Source: Alphaproteobacteria bacterium (GTDB lineage: Bacteria > Pseudomonadota > Alphaproteobacteria > Micavibrionales > Micavibrionaceae). From it: a stretch of DNA of 64,000 nucleotides. Position 1 is the stretch's first letter. Each line of letters opens with the position of its first letter. The stretch is taken from positions 54,580-118,579 of the forward strand of contig JAGYOK010000002.1 of the NCBI GenBank assembly GCA_018399685.1, given 5' to 3'. Both the position numbers and the translations under genes were made by a program. Below are positions 27,077-35,950 of this stretch, one piece after another. The notes under the pieces are model-generated. The model was not told where the DNA came from. It did no database searches and saw only the letters and a list, made by a program, of their open reading frames with translations.

Positions 27077-29083
27077 CTAGACATCGATATCCTCTACAAA
27101 TTGTGCATTATCCTGAATAAAACGAAACCGTGCTTCAGCATTTCTACCCATAAGCCTTTGCACCAGATCATCAACTTCCTTATGATCCTGTTTTAGGACG
27201 GCATCCTCAACTTCGGCTATATCTGTAGGATTAATCCCTAAAGAAGCCATGGCATCTGGGAGCTTAACGCGCAGCAAAGTCCGTGACTTTGGGTTCATTG
27301 TTGTTTCTTTAAGCTGCGCAGCAGGCATCTCTCCAAGACCTTTAAAACGCGAAACCTCGACTTTCTTTTTCCCGCTAAACACTGTTTTAATTAGCTCGTC
27401 TTTATGCTCGTCATCGCGGGCATAAGCGCTGAGCGTACCGCTAACCAGCCGGTAAAGAGGAGGCTGTGCAATATAAAGATGCCCTTGTTCAATAAGCGGC
27501 TTCATTTGCGTATAGAAAAAAGTTACAAGCAGCGCAGCAATATGAGCACCATCAACATCCGCGTCCGTCATTATTATAATGCGCTCGTAACGGAGCTTGT
27601 CGATATTAAAATCCTTACCATACCCACAGCCCAAAGCCTGAATAATATCCTGTATTTCATTATTGGCGCGGATTTTATCTTTAGACGCACTGACAACATT
27701 CAGGATTTTTCCACGTAAAGGCAAGATGGCCTGTGTTTCACGGCTACGCCCTTGTTTCGCAGAACCTCCTGCACTGTCCCCCTCAACAATAAACAGCTCG
27801 GTGTTATGAGAGTCAGCGCGGCTGCAATCAGCCAGCTTACCGGGTAAGCGCAATTTTTGTGTTGCGCTTTTGCGGGATGTCTCGCGCTTGTTTTTGCGGC
27901 GCTGGCGCTCTTCCGCTTTTTCAATAATAGCGTTCAGGAGATTTGTACTGGCAGCAGGATTTTGAGATAACCACAAATCAAAGTGATCTTTGATCGCTGT
28001 ATCAACAAGTCTGGTCACATTCCCGTTAACAAGTTTTTCTTTTGTCTGCCCCTGAAACTGGGGGTCTTTAACAAACACGGAAAGCAAAATTGCTGCGCCG
28101 GACATAATGTCATCCGTTATGATAGTCGGAGCACGTTTGTTGCCTGTCATTTCCCCATAGCCCCGCAACCCCTTGGATAGAGCTGTGCGCAAACCTGCCT
28201 CATGAGTACCGCCGGATGGCGTAGGAACAGTGTTGCAATATGAATGAATAAAGCCATCATCTTCTTCGGGCCAGGAAATAGCAAACTCGACAAACCCATC
28301 ACCATTGGGGAACTTGACCGTTCCGTGGAAAGGCTCAGGGACTATGGTTGTCTTGTCTTTTAGAGTAAGCTCAAGATAATCCAGTAAACCATTGGGGAAT
28401 TTAAACACAGCCTCAACAGGAGTTTTGCTCTCCGGCGCTAAAACTTCGGGATCACATTTCCAGCGTATCTCTACACCGGAAAATAAAAATGCCTTGGAGC
28501 GCAGCATCTGGAATAGCCATGATGGCCTAAAGCTAACTTTATCGCCAAATATTTCAGGATCGGGGTGAAAGCGCACACTTGTCCCCCGGCGATTGTGAAC
28601 AGCCCCCAGATCTTCAAGATCCGAAAGCGCTATCCCGCGGGAGAAACCTTGCCTGAATAGTTGTTTGTCACGTGCTATTTCAATGACCATATCATCGGAT
28701 AAAGCATTAACAACAGAAATCCCGACACCATGCAAACCACCAGAGGTCTGGTAGGCTTTGTTATTAAACTTACCCCCGGAATGCAAGGTGGTCATAATAA
28801 CCTCAAGGGTGGATTTATCAGGAAATTTTGGATGGCGTTCCACCGGAATACCGCGGCCATTATCACGGATAGTGATTATGTTGCCTTTTTCAAGATGACA
28901 CTCAATCCAGTCAGCATAACCCGCCACAGCTTCGTCCATGGAGTTATCAAGAATTTCCCCGACAAGGTGGTGATAAGCACGCTCATCCGTCCCACCGATA
29001 TACATGCCAGGGCGCCTTCTAACAGGTTCAAGCCCTTCCAGAACTTCAATCGATGATGCGTCGTATTTATTTTCTGTACTCAT
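27077..29083 (-). CDS. parE: DNA topoisomerase IV subunit B
   Basis: 668-aa ParE, the ATPase subunit of topoisomerase IV that decatenates daughter chromosomes. GHKL motifs are present: 'EILDNSMDEAVAGYADWIEC', 'IRDNGRGIPVERHPK', 'TLHSGGKF', 'TSGGLHGVGISVVNALSD'. The TOPRIM part has 'LFIVEGDSAGGSAKQGRSRE' and 'IMTDADVDGAHIA', and the C-terminus has 'RFKGLGEMPAAQLKETTMNP'. Length and lack of an insert after the TOPRIM domain separate it from GyrB. ParC is not in the window. Confidence 0.95.
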   Translation of the reverse strand: MSTENKYDASSIEVLEGLEPVRRRPGMYIGGTDERAYHHLVGEILDNSMDEAVAGYADWIECHLEKGNIITIRDNGRGIPVERHPKFPDKSTLEVIMTTLHSGGKFNNKAYQTSGGLHGVGISVVNALSDDMVIEIARDKQLFRQGFSRGIALSDLEDLGAVHNRRGTSVRFHPDPEIFGDKVSFRPSWLFQMLRSKAFLFSGVEIRWKCDPEVLAPESKTPVEAVFKFPNGLLDYLELTLKDKTTIVPEPFHGTVKFPNGDGFVEFAISWPEEDDGFIHSYCNTVPTPSGGTHEAGLRTALSKGLRGYGEMTGNKRAPTIITDDIMSGAAILLSVFVKDPQFQGQTKEKLVNGNVTRLVDTAIKDHFDLWLSQNPAASTNLLNAIIEKAEERQRRKNKRETSRKSATQKLRLPGKLADCSRADSHNTELFIVEGDSAGGSAKQGRSRETQAILPLRGKILNVVSASKDKIRANNEIQDIIQALGCGYGKDFNIDKLRYERIIIMTDADVDGAHIAALLVTFFYTQMKPLIEQGHLYIAQPPLYRLVSGTLSAYARDDEHKDELIKTVFSGKKKVEVSRFKGLGEMPAAQLKETTMNPKSRTLLRVKLPDAMASLGINPTDIAEVEDAVLKQDHKEVDDLVQRLMGRNAEARFRFIQDNAQFVEDIDV

Positions 29084-29387
29084 ATCTTTTATTTGTTTTT
29101 CTTTCGTTTACTCAAACACAAATGCTTTCCCGCCACACCCAAAAATTAAATGTAGATATCCGCACTAGCTATATTTTACTTTTGAAACATCTGGCGATGG
29201 TAATCCTTTTTTCATCCAAAATAAACAAGTGCAGAGTAATATCCTTAATTTTATGCACGGCGCAAACCAAAAGATTTTTTATGTTGAAGGAAACAAGGCT
29301 TGTCTGACAGCAATGATACAGGATAGTATGTCTTAAGCTGGTGGGGTTGTCTGTAATTTACCAAATTTTAAGTGCAGTGTTATTCTT
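29084..29387. other. divergent intergenic region parE / secreted protein
   Basis: 304 bp, AT-rich. It must hold promoters for parE (leftward) and the secreted protein at 29388 (rightward). A short frame at 29053-29307 is an antisense and leader artefact with no ribosome site. I see no RNA, repeat or terminator. Confidence 0.55.
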
Positions 29388-30653
29388 ATGAAGATAATAA
29401 GCAGTCTGAAAAAAACAATGTTCAAATGTAAAGCCAGAAACTGGTTATTGAACAGGTTTATATTTGTCTGGTTTGCCGTTTTGTTTGTGCCATTAGCGTT
29501 TATTCCCCAATACTCTGCTGCACAAAATGAGGCTCAACAAAGCATTGTTGACCGGTTTAAAAAGCCCATGCCCGAACTGCCTTTGCCCGAATACAGCAGA
29601 TTTGTAGAGGTTACTCGTCCCGTTGCCAAGAAACCTTATGACGAGGATGTTCTTGCATATAGTTTACGGGTACCAAAAGAATGGGAAGAGGGAATAAATA
29701 AAACATCGGCAAACTTTGTTTTAAGCGGAAAGCTTTTTCTGGAGCTAAGTTCATACTATGGACCACCGACTATTTCCGGTCGTAGCCGCGTCGTTATCGA
29801 AGCTATAAACATGGAAGGTAACCTGACAGCAGAGCAATGGTACATAAAATATATTCTCGAAGGAGGTTACACCACTGAGGGTATGATTGTTCACGACAGC
29901 AATAAGGTTGAGTCATTAATAGTCGTGATGGAGGGCGATTATTCCTATTATTTGCGATCACTAATTACGATTAATGGTGATAAAATTATCATGGTTAAGT
30001 ACTATGTGCCTGTTGAGTATTTTCAAGCGCAAGCTGTTATGCAGGCAATGGTTATATCGTCCTTTAAAATAACAAACCCTATGGAGCGGGAATTTGAAGA
30101 AATGTTTCCTTACCGTTTCCTCGATATTGCCGAAATTAAATATCCTACAGGCTGGAAGATATATACAAAGCCGTTGCGTAATACTGAACGGTTGAGAGCG
30201 ACTATTCTTAACATGAGCGGGGCTGCTCCTGAAGACCCCAATGAACCCAAGAAAAGAGGGAGAACTGAGACAAAAGGCAAACTTGATGTAATTATTACTT
30301 CATCATCAGTAAAAAATACACTTATTGAAGAAATTGCAAAGTATAAAGAGCAAATCGAAGGTGAGGGAATGATGATCGGCAGCAGGATACCCGAGGATTA
30401 CGAGTTTAAATATTCTGATAAAATCGACTTTGCTGTTACAGAGGTTTATAAGGGGCTGGATAGCGCTGATAGCATGAGCGAGTATGAATTCTGGTTCACG
30501 GTAATGGTAGGAGGAAACTACTACTACTTTATTATGTTGCTAACACCATCGCGTGATGAAATGTTCGGGACATGGGCAGAAAATGTAGAAAACTACAAGC
30601 TTATTGTTTCAAATCTCAGACCCTTGGTTGGTGCATTCCTGGAGAGGGACTGA
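29388..30653 (+). CDS. secreted protein with two tandem domains, unknown function
   Basis: 421-aa exported protein. The N-terminus is basic followed by a hydrophobic stretch (residues about 23-43) and 'QYSAAQN', a signal-peptidase-I-like end near residue 46. The rest splits into two similar halves, each with a 'Y..RVP.EW' / 'I.YPTGWKIY' opening and an 'Y.....MV.....Y' strand cluster ending 'MQAMVISSFKI' and 'NYKLIVSNLRPL'; this resembles the PsbP/DcrB-like fold in general shape. No catalytic motif is visible. No operon partner. Likely periplasmic; role unknown. Confidence 0.72.
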   Translation: MKIISSLKKTMFKCKARNWLLNRFIFVWFAVLFVPLAFIPQYSAAQNEAQQSIVDRFKKPMPELPLPEYSRFVEVTRPVAKKPYDEDVLAYSLRVPKEWEEGINKTSANFVLSGKLFLELSSYYGPPTISGRSRVVIEAINMEGNLTAEQWYIKYILEGGYTTEGMIVHDSNKVESLIVVMEGDYSYYLRSLITINGDKIIMVKYYVPVEYFQAQAVMQAMVISSFKITNPMEREFEEMFPYRFLDIAEIKYPTGWKIYTKPLRNTERLRATILNMSGAAPEDPNEPKKRGRTETKGKLDVIITSSSVKNTLIEEIAKYKEQIEGEGMMIGSRIPEDYEFKYSDKIDFAVTEVYKGLDSADSMSEYEFWFTVMVGGNYYYFIMLLTPSRDEMFGTWAENVENYKLIVSNLRPLVGAFLERD

Positions 30654-30710
30654 CGCCCCGATTTTTAGTTTAATCATAATCGTGTGACAAACTTTCTTTT
30701 TATGAGAAAT

Positions 30711-32126
30711 TTATGAGGAATAGTACATGTCTACTTCAACCGGGTGGGTCACAGATTCAAATCTTTTCACCTCTCTCATCTTAAGGGCTATGTAAGCCTC
30801 AATAAGTTCGGCAGTAAACACATCCTCTTTTAGCAAGAAGTCATTATCGGCTCTCAGCGCATCAAGAGCCTCTCGCAAAGATCCACACATTTTTTCAGGA
30901 TAAGACTCTTTGTCTCTGTTTTCAAAAGCTTCTCCGGGATCGATTTTGTTCTCTATTCCATCCAGACCGGCCATAAGAAGTGCAGATAACAATAAATAAG
31001 GGTTAGCCGTAGGGTCAGGAAAACATGCTTCAACACATTTTGCAGAAGCTTTCTTGGTATACGGAATATGGCAGGCCGCCATAGCGTTTTGCTTTGAGTA
31101 GGTAAGCATAACAGGAGACTGCACCTCCCCCGCCAGCCGTTTGTAGCTGTTCGTCGCAGGATTTGCAAAAGCACTCAGCGCATCGGCGTGCTTTAAAACA
31201 CCACCTAGATAATGCAACGCCGTTTCAGATAGATTTGCATATTGATCGCCCGAGAAAATTGAAGACCCATTCTTTAATAGGGTTTGATTAATGTGTAAGG
31301 CAGAGCCGTATTCGGCGTTAATTGGCTTAGGCATAAAAGTAGCACTCTTCCCATAACCGTGGGCAACATTGCGCACAGCATGCTTGCTAAACTGAATATT
31401 GTCGGCGGCTTCTAAAAGCTCCGCAAAGCGTAGCCCAAGACCACATTGACTTGCTGCGACGCCATGATAATGTTTTTCAATTTCCACGCCCATGCTTTCA
31501 ATTACACTGAGCATTTCCGCGCGGATATCTGACAGGCTGTCGACGGGGCTTTCTGTAAGAAAAGCCTCATTTGCCGACGGACGATGCCCCATATTTCCTG
31601 TTGGATAATCCCGCCCCTTATTATAATAGCCTTCCTCACCATCAAGATGATAACCAACCTGATTGGCCGTATTAACAACTTTGACATCGTTAAAAACAAA
31701 GAACTCAATCTCCGATCCAAAATAGGCTATATCACCAACCTTTGACTTTTTTAGATAGTTATGTGCTTTTCTTGCAGTGCTTCTTGGGTCAAGAGCATAG
31801 GGAAGGCCAGTGTTCGGATCATAAATATCGCACAATATTTTTATTGTTTTCTGGGCAGCAAAAGGATCGTAGCTTACGCGCGATATATCAGGCTTGATTA
31901 GCAATTCAGAAATACCATTATCAAACCCTCCGGTAATAACAGACGAGTTTTCAATAATTACTCCATTATTTAAAAGATCGGGAACAGAGGAATTTGCGTA
32001 TCGAGCGAGATGGTGCCATTTCCCGTTCAGGTCTGTAAAATTACAATTTATAAATTGAACGCCCTGTTCTTCAATATATTTCTGAAGAGCTGCGGTATTC
32101 TTGAATGACAATCTGTATTTGCTCAC
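30711..32126 (-). CDS. glutamine synthetase homologue, probably inactive (pseudoenzyme)
   Basis: 471-aa protein aligning end to end with type I glutamine synthetase: 'GSEIEFFVF', 'GNMGHRP', 'VRNVAHGYGKSATFMPKP', 'NSYKRL', 'FPDPTANPYL', 'HPVEVDMYYSS'. Catalytic positions are altered (E. coli numbering): Glu212 and Glu220 of the metal site are Gly (in 'HGVAASQCGLG'), the flap Glu327 is Gln, Arg339 is Gln, Arg344 is His, Arg359 is Cys ('VEACFPDP'), His271 is Asn and Asp50 appears as Glu. The adenylylation loop 'NLYDLPPEE' is missing. Intact reading frame and conserved fold argue against simple decay. No glnB lies upstream as in normal operons. May be a regulator or ligand-binding relative. Confidence 0.85.
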   Translation of the reverse strand: MSKYRLSFKNTAALQKYIEEQGVQFINCNFTDLNGKWHHLARYANSSVPDLLNNGVIIENSSVITGGFDNGISELLIKPDISRVSYDPFAAQKTIKILCDIYDPNTGLPYALDPRSTARKAHNYLKKSKVGDIAYFGSEIEFFVFNDVKVVNTANQVGYHLDGEEGYYNKGRDYPTGNMGHRPSANEAFLTESPVDSLSDIRAEMLSVIESMGVEIEKHYHGVAASQCGLGLRFAELLEAADNIQFSKHAVRNVAHGYGKSATFMPKPINAEYGSALHINQTLLKNGSSIFSGDQYANLSETALHYLGGVLKHADALSAFANPATNSYKRLAGEVQSPVMLTYSKQNAMAACHIPYTKKASAKCVEACFPDPTANPYLLLSALLMAGLDGIENKIDPGEAFENRDKESYPEKMCGSLREALDALRADNDFLLKEDVFTAELIEAYIALKMREVKRFESVTHPVEVDMYYSS

Positions 32127-32304
32127 GCTTGAAAGTCCTTATGATTTTTAAATTCGTAAAAACCAATTCTTATCATGCAAAAGGAAGAACAACAAGCGGG
32201 GGATAGCCCGACAGGCATCACTTTTCTTATTTTTTGCCGCTATTTATTGATTATATCCTTGACCTGAGCTTCTGATATATTATAGACAGGATTACCTCGC
32301 TTGT

Positions 32305-32381
32305 GGCGGATGTAGCTCAGTTGGTAGAGCACTCGGTTGTGGTCCGAGTTGTCGCGGGTTCAAACCCCGTCATTCGCCCCA
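32305..32381 (+). tRNA. tRNA-His (GTG)
   Basis: 77 nt including the extra 5' G(-1) at 32305 that pairs with discriminator C73, the hallmark of tRNA-His. Acceptor GCGGATG/CATTCGC, anticodon stem CTCGG/CCGAG around loop TTGTGGT (anticodon GTG). The 3' CCA is encoded. Confidence 0.95.
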
Positions 32382-32467
32382 TTCCTCCCGCGGGAATGTT
32401 CCTACAGGGAAATGCACTCTTAGATCATTATTGCCTGAATATGGTTTATCTCATATCATCCCTCTCC

Positions 32468-33361
32468 ATGAATATGATAGAAAATACACCGCAGTTATGG
32501 GCCTCTCAGATCCCTGTGCCAAATGCACAGGATCATAAATACAAGCGCGGACAAGTCGCCGTTCTGGGCGGAGATGAAATGACGGGAGCCGCCTGCCTTG
32601 CTGCAGATGCCGCAGCAAGAAGCGGAGCCGGTCTGGTAACACTTATCGCCCAAAAGCAAAGTATACTGGAAATGCTTAATCCTGGCTCAGTTGATCCGCT
32701 CCTTATTTACAGGAGCTTTCGTCCCTATATCATTGCACGCAGAAATTACAAAATAGAAAAAGCGCAGGAAAAAGGGCGCGTCGCATGTATCATCGGCCCG
32801 GGGCTGGGTGATAATTCTTATAATAATGTTCGAAGCGTTATTCTGGATTTATTAAACAAGGGGGAGGGTACTCCCATCGTCGTTGATGCAGACGGGCTAA
32901 ACGCCTTCCTTGGAGATAATGAGAACAAAAATCTTTGCAAGGCTGCACACCCGCAGTGTGTTTTAACTCCTCATGAAGGAGAGTTTCAAAAACTTTTCCC
33001 TCATTTGGCAGGCACAGTAAAAACAGATCGCTATGACGCCGTCTCGCAAGCAGTCCGTCTATTATCCGGCGGCGTGCTGGTGTTAAAAGGTCATCAAACA
33101 ATTATTGCTCAATACAGGAATGGCGAAGAGCAGGTGCTGGTTAATAAAATATCCAGCCCGTATCTGGCTACAGCCGGCTCTGGCGATGTACTTTCCGGCT
33201 TGATTGCAGGGTTTATGGCACAAGGTATGCCCGGTTTTCAGGCGGCAGCTGCCAGTGTCTGGATGCACGGAAAGGCTTCTCAAAATCTTGGAGCAGGCCT
33301 CGTCGCGCAGGATCTTGTGAAAAATATTCCCGTGGTTTTAAAAGAAATACTTGGAATTTGA
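32468..33361 (+). CDS. nnrD: ADP/ATP-dependent NAD(P)H-hydrate dehydratase
   Basis: 297-aa enzyme repairing the hydrated, damaged form of NAD(P)H back to active cofactor. Motifs: 'RGQVAVLGGDEMTGAACLAA', 'VVDADGLNAF', 'LTPHEGEFQKLFP', 'LVLKGHQTIIA', 'YLATAGSGDVLSGLIAGFMA'. Only the C-terminal (YjeF-C) dehydratase domain is present; the epimerase half NnrE, often fused in bacteria, is absent. The frame extends back through tRNA-His but that part is RNA, so ATG 32468 (or 32441) is the start. Between tRNA-His and tRNA-Leu. Confidence 0.92.
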   Translation: MNMIENTPQLWASQIPVPNAQDHKYKRGQVAVLGGDEMTGAACLAADAAARSGAGLVTLIAQKQSILEMLNPGSVDPLLIYRSFRPYIIARRNYKIEKAQEKGRVACIIGPGLGDNSYNNVRSVILDLLNKGEGTPIVVDADGLNAFLGDNENKNLCKAAHPQCVLTPHEGEFQKLFPHLAGTVKTDRYDAVSQAVRLLSGGVLVLKGHQTIIAQYRNGEEQVLVNKISSPYLATAGSGDVLSGLIAGFMAQGMPGFQAAAASVWMHGKASQNLGAGLVAQDLVKNIPVVLKEILGI

Positions 33362-33429
33362 AAAAAATTAAGGTAAAACCTCGCATCAAGTTCAAAAAAT
33401 GAACTCGAAGATCGATAAGATCAATAAGT

Positions 33430-33514
33430 GCGGGTGTGGCGAAATTGGTAGACGCACCAGATTTAGGTTCTGGCGCCGCGAGGCGTGGGGGTTCAAGTCC
33501 CTTCACCCGCACCA
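33430..33514 (+). tRNA. tRNA-Leu (TAG)
   Basis: 85-nt class II tRNA with a variable arm (GCGCC-GCGAGGCGT region). Acceptor GCGGGTG/CACCCGC, anticodon stem CCAGA/TCTGG around loop TTTAGGT (anticodon TAG). The 3' CCA is encoded. A terminator follows. Confidence 0.95.
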
Positions 33515-33533
33515 CTTTAAGTTAAAGTGAGCC

Positions 33534-33562
33534 AAAAAGCCGGATGTTACGGCTTTTTTTTT
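33534..33562 (+). terminator. intrinsic terminator after tRNA-Leu
   Basis: Stem AAAGCCG (33536-33542) / CGGCTTT (33550-33556), 7-nt loop, followed by TTTTTT to 33562. Separates tRNA-Leu from tig. Confidence 0.85.
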
Positions 33563-33610
33563 ACTTAAAAAAAATGACGGATTACTAAACACAAAAAGAA
33601 GAATAGAGCA

Positions 33611-35065
33611 ATGCAGGTAAAACAGCTTAAACAAGACGGCCTTAATCATGAACTAGAAGTTACAATAGAGGCCAGCGATATCGCAGAGCGTGTGGACGCA
33701 CGTCTGCTTGAAGTTAGAAAAACAGTGAAAATACCCGGTTTTCGTCCGGGGAAAGTGCCGATGCCACTTATGAAACAGCGATACGGTAAAGCTGTGCTGG
33801 GTGAGGTATTAGAGAAAACTGTTAACGAAACCTCTGTTCAGGCGATGAAAGAGCAGGATATCACTCCGGCGCTCCGCCCAAAAATTGAAATTACGTCAAA
33901 AACATTCGATGAAGGCGAAGACCTTGTTTATACGATCGTTGTTGATGCCTTGCCGGAAGTTGAAGTTCAGGACTATAAAGGCTTTAAACTAACCAAGCTT
34001 GTGTCCAAAGCTGACGAAGCCGCCATTGACGAAGCACTTGTCCGCATTGCTTCAATGCGTAAAACAACCAAGGCAATCGAGGGCAAGCGCGCTTCAAAAG
34101 CCGGAGATACCGTTGTTATAGACTTTAAAGGGCGCACCGCAGACGATGATGTCGAGCATCAGGGAATGGCTGCCGAGGGTCATCATCTTGAACTGGGAAG
34201 TGGTAACTTTATCCCCGGTTTTGAAGAGCAACTGATTGGCAAAAAAGCTGGTGACGAGGTCGCAGTAAAAGTGACTTTCCCTGAAGAATATGGCGCGGCT
34301 GAACTTGCCGGGCGCGATGCTGTTTTTGATGTGACTATCCATGAAATTCGTGAAAGTCAGGAAGCAGAGCTTAATGATGAGTTTGCTCAATCTCTTGGTA
34401 TGGAAGATATAAAGGCTCTGCGTAAAGCTGTCGAAGACCAGACCAATATGGAATTCGAGAATCAAAGCCGCTTAAAGCTCAAGAAAGAGCTTTTGGACAG
34501 GCTTGACGAAGTGCATGACTTTGATATTCCACAAGGCATGAAAAAGCTGGAGTTGGAAAATATTATGCACCAGATCAAAGCTGATAATATGCAGCGCGGA
34601 ATCACTGAAGAGCCAGACGAAGAAGAAAAGAAAGATCTTGAGGCAATCGCCGAGCGCCGCGTGCGTTTAGGGCTTGTTCTCGCGCAAATCGGTAATGAGA
34701 ATAAAATTCAGGTTGCCGATGTAGAGCTACAGCGTGCTGTTATTACCGAAGCTCAGAAATATCCGGGGCAGGAAAAAGAAGTATTTGATTACTTCGCCAA
34801 GAATCGTGAAGCTCTGGAATCGCTCCGTGCACCAATCTATGAAGATAAAGTTGTCGACTTTATTCTTGAGCTTGCCGAAGTAACCGAAAAGGAAGTAAGC
34901 GTAGAAGAACTGACTTCTGAAGATACGGATATTCCAAAGAAGAAAGATACCAAGAAAACTCCGAAGAAAACCTCCAATAAAAAAGAGGGGGCTGCCAAAG
35001 CAGAAAAACCCAAATCTAAAAAAGCCCCTGCTAAGAAAAAGGCTCCTGCTAAAAAGGATTCTTGA
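33611..35065 (+). CDS. tig: trigger factor with lysine-rich tail
   Basis: 484-aa ribosome-bound chaperone and peptidyl-prolyl isomerase. The ribosome-docking signature appears as 'KIPGFRPGKVPMPLMKQRYG' near residue 40, an FKBP domain follows ('GDTVVIDFKGRTADDD', 'FIPGFEEQLIGKKAGDEVAV'), then the helical chaperone arms. Residues about 445-484 are almost all Lys, Ala, Pro and Ser, an extra disordered basic tail beyond the usual 430-450 aa. First gene of the tig-clpP-lon-hupB block. A strong terminator lies between it and clpP. Confidence 0.96.
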   Translation: MQVKQLKQDGLNHELEVTIEASDIAERVDARLLEVRKTVKIPGFRPGKVPMPLMKQRYGKAVLGEVLEKTVNETSVQAMKEQDITPALRPKIEITSKTFDEGEDLVYTIVVDALPEVEVQDYKGFKLTKLVSKADEAAIDEALVRIASMRKTTKAIEGKRASKAGDTVVIDFKGRTADDDVEHQGMAAEGHHLELGSGNFIPGFEEQLIGKKAGDEVAVKVTFPEEYGAAELAGRDAVFDVTIHEIRESQEAELNDEFAQSLGMEDIKALRKAVEDQTNMEFENQSRLKLKKELLDRLDEVHDFDIPQGMKKLELENIMHQIKADNMQRGITEEPDEEEKKDLEAIAERRVRLGLVLAQIGNENKIQVADVELQRAVITEAQKYPGQEKEVFDYFAKNREALESLRAPIYEDKVVDFILELAEVTEKEVSVEELTSEDTDIPKKKDTKKTPKKTSNKKEGAAKAEKPKSKKAPAKKKAPAKKDS

Positions 35066-35096
35066 TAGATTATAAAAAATTTGTACAAACAACTTG

Positions 35097-35129
35097 AACA
35101 AGCCGTGCCGTGTGGTACGGTTTGTTTTT
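35097..35129 (+). terminator. intrinsic terminator after tig
   Basis: Stem ACAAGCCGTGCC (35098-35109) / GGTACGGTTTGT (35114-35125) with two G-T pairs, a 4-nt loop and TTTT after it. 32 bp past the tig stop. Confidence 0.85.
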
Positions 35130-35236
35130 GTGAAAGGGACGTATTTTTTTAAGAAAGCCGAATATTCACGGCCAGAAAAAATGCGTGTTACCATTCTTTG
35201 ATTTTCAATTAAACAATAAAGAAGCAGTGAGAAAAT

Positions 35237-35881
35237 ATGTCTGAACGTGATCCAATCGATACATATATGAACCATCTTGTCCCAACAGTAATTGAGCAGA
35301 CAAACCGCGGTGAGCGTGCTTTTGATATCTATTCGCGTTTGCTGAAGGAGCGGATAATTTTCCTCACAGGTGAGGTAAACGACCACGTATCTGCTCTAAT
35401 CTGCGCACAGCTACTTTTCCTTGAATCCGAAAATCCGAACAAAGATATTTCATTTTATATCAACTCCCCCGGTGGCGTCGTGACCGCAGGCTTGGCAATG
35501 TATGATACTATGCAATATATCCGACCGAAAGTTTCCACTGTATGTGTCGGACAGGCTGCTTCCATGGGCTCGTTCCTGCTTATGGCGGGAGAGGCGGGCA
35601 TGCGCTATTCTTTGCCAAATTCACGTATCATGATCCACCAACCATCCGGCGGTGCGCAAGGTCAGGCAAGCGATATCGAAATTCAGGCTAAAGAAATTCT
35701 ACGTCTTCGCAGGGCACTGAATGAAATATATGTAAAGCATACTGGCAGAAAGCTTAAAGACGTTGAAGATTCGATGGATCGTGATAAATTTATGAGCGCT
35801 CAGGAAGCCAAAGAATGGGGTTTGATCGACCATGTTGTTGAGTCAAAGCCCGTCAAGGAAGACGACAAAGATAAAAAATAG
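35237..35881 (+). CDS. clpP: ATP-dependent Clp protease proteolytic subunit
   Basis: 214-aa serine protease subunit forming the two-ring ClpP barrel that degrades proteins handed over by ClpX or ClpA. Catalytic Ser109 in '[11 protein letters not shown]', His134 in '[13 protein letters not shown]', and the Asp in '[18 protein letters not shown]' are all visible. The N-terminal propeptide is short. Full length. The next gene, 69 bp on, is lon, not clpX, which is the normal neighbour in alphaproteobacteria. Confidence 0.97.
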   Translation: MSERDPIDTYMNHLVPTVIEQTNRGERAFDIYSRLLKERIIFLTGEVNDHVSALICAQLLFLESENPNKDISFYINSPGGVVTAGLAMYDTMQYIRPKVSTVCVGQAASMGSFLLMAGEAGMRYSLPNSRIMIHQPSGGAQGQASDIEIQAKEILRLRRALNEIYVKHTGRKLKDVEDSMDRDKFMSAQEAKEWGLIDHVVESKPVKEDDKDKK

Positions 35882-35950
35882 TTTAGATATTACAGAATTT
35901 TGTCGCATAATAACGAACCAGTTTTACCTTGGTAAGGAAGGATGTTTTGT

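Noticed and set aside
32303..32467. N-terminal extension of NnrD through tRNA-His
   Set aside because: It is tRNA sequence read as protein; the enzyme core starts after residue 55 of that frame.
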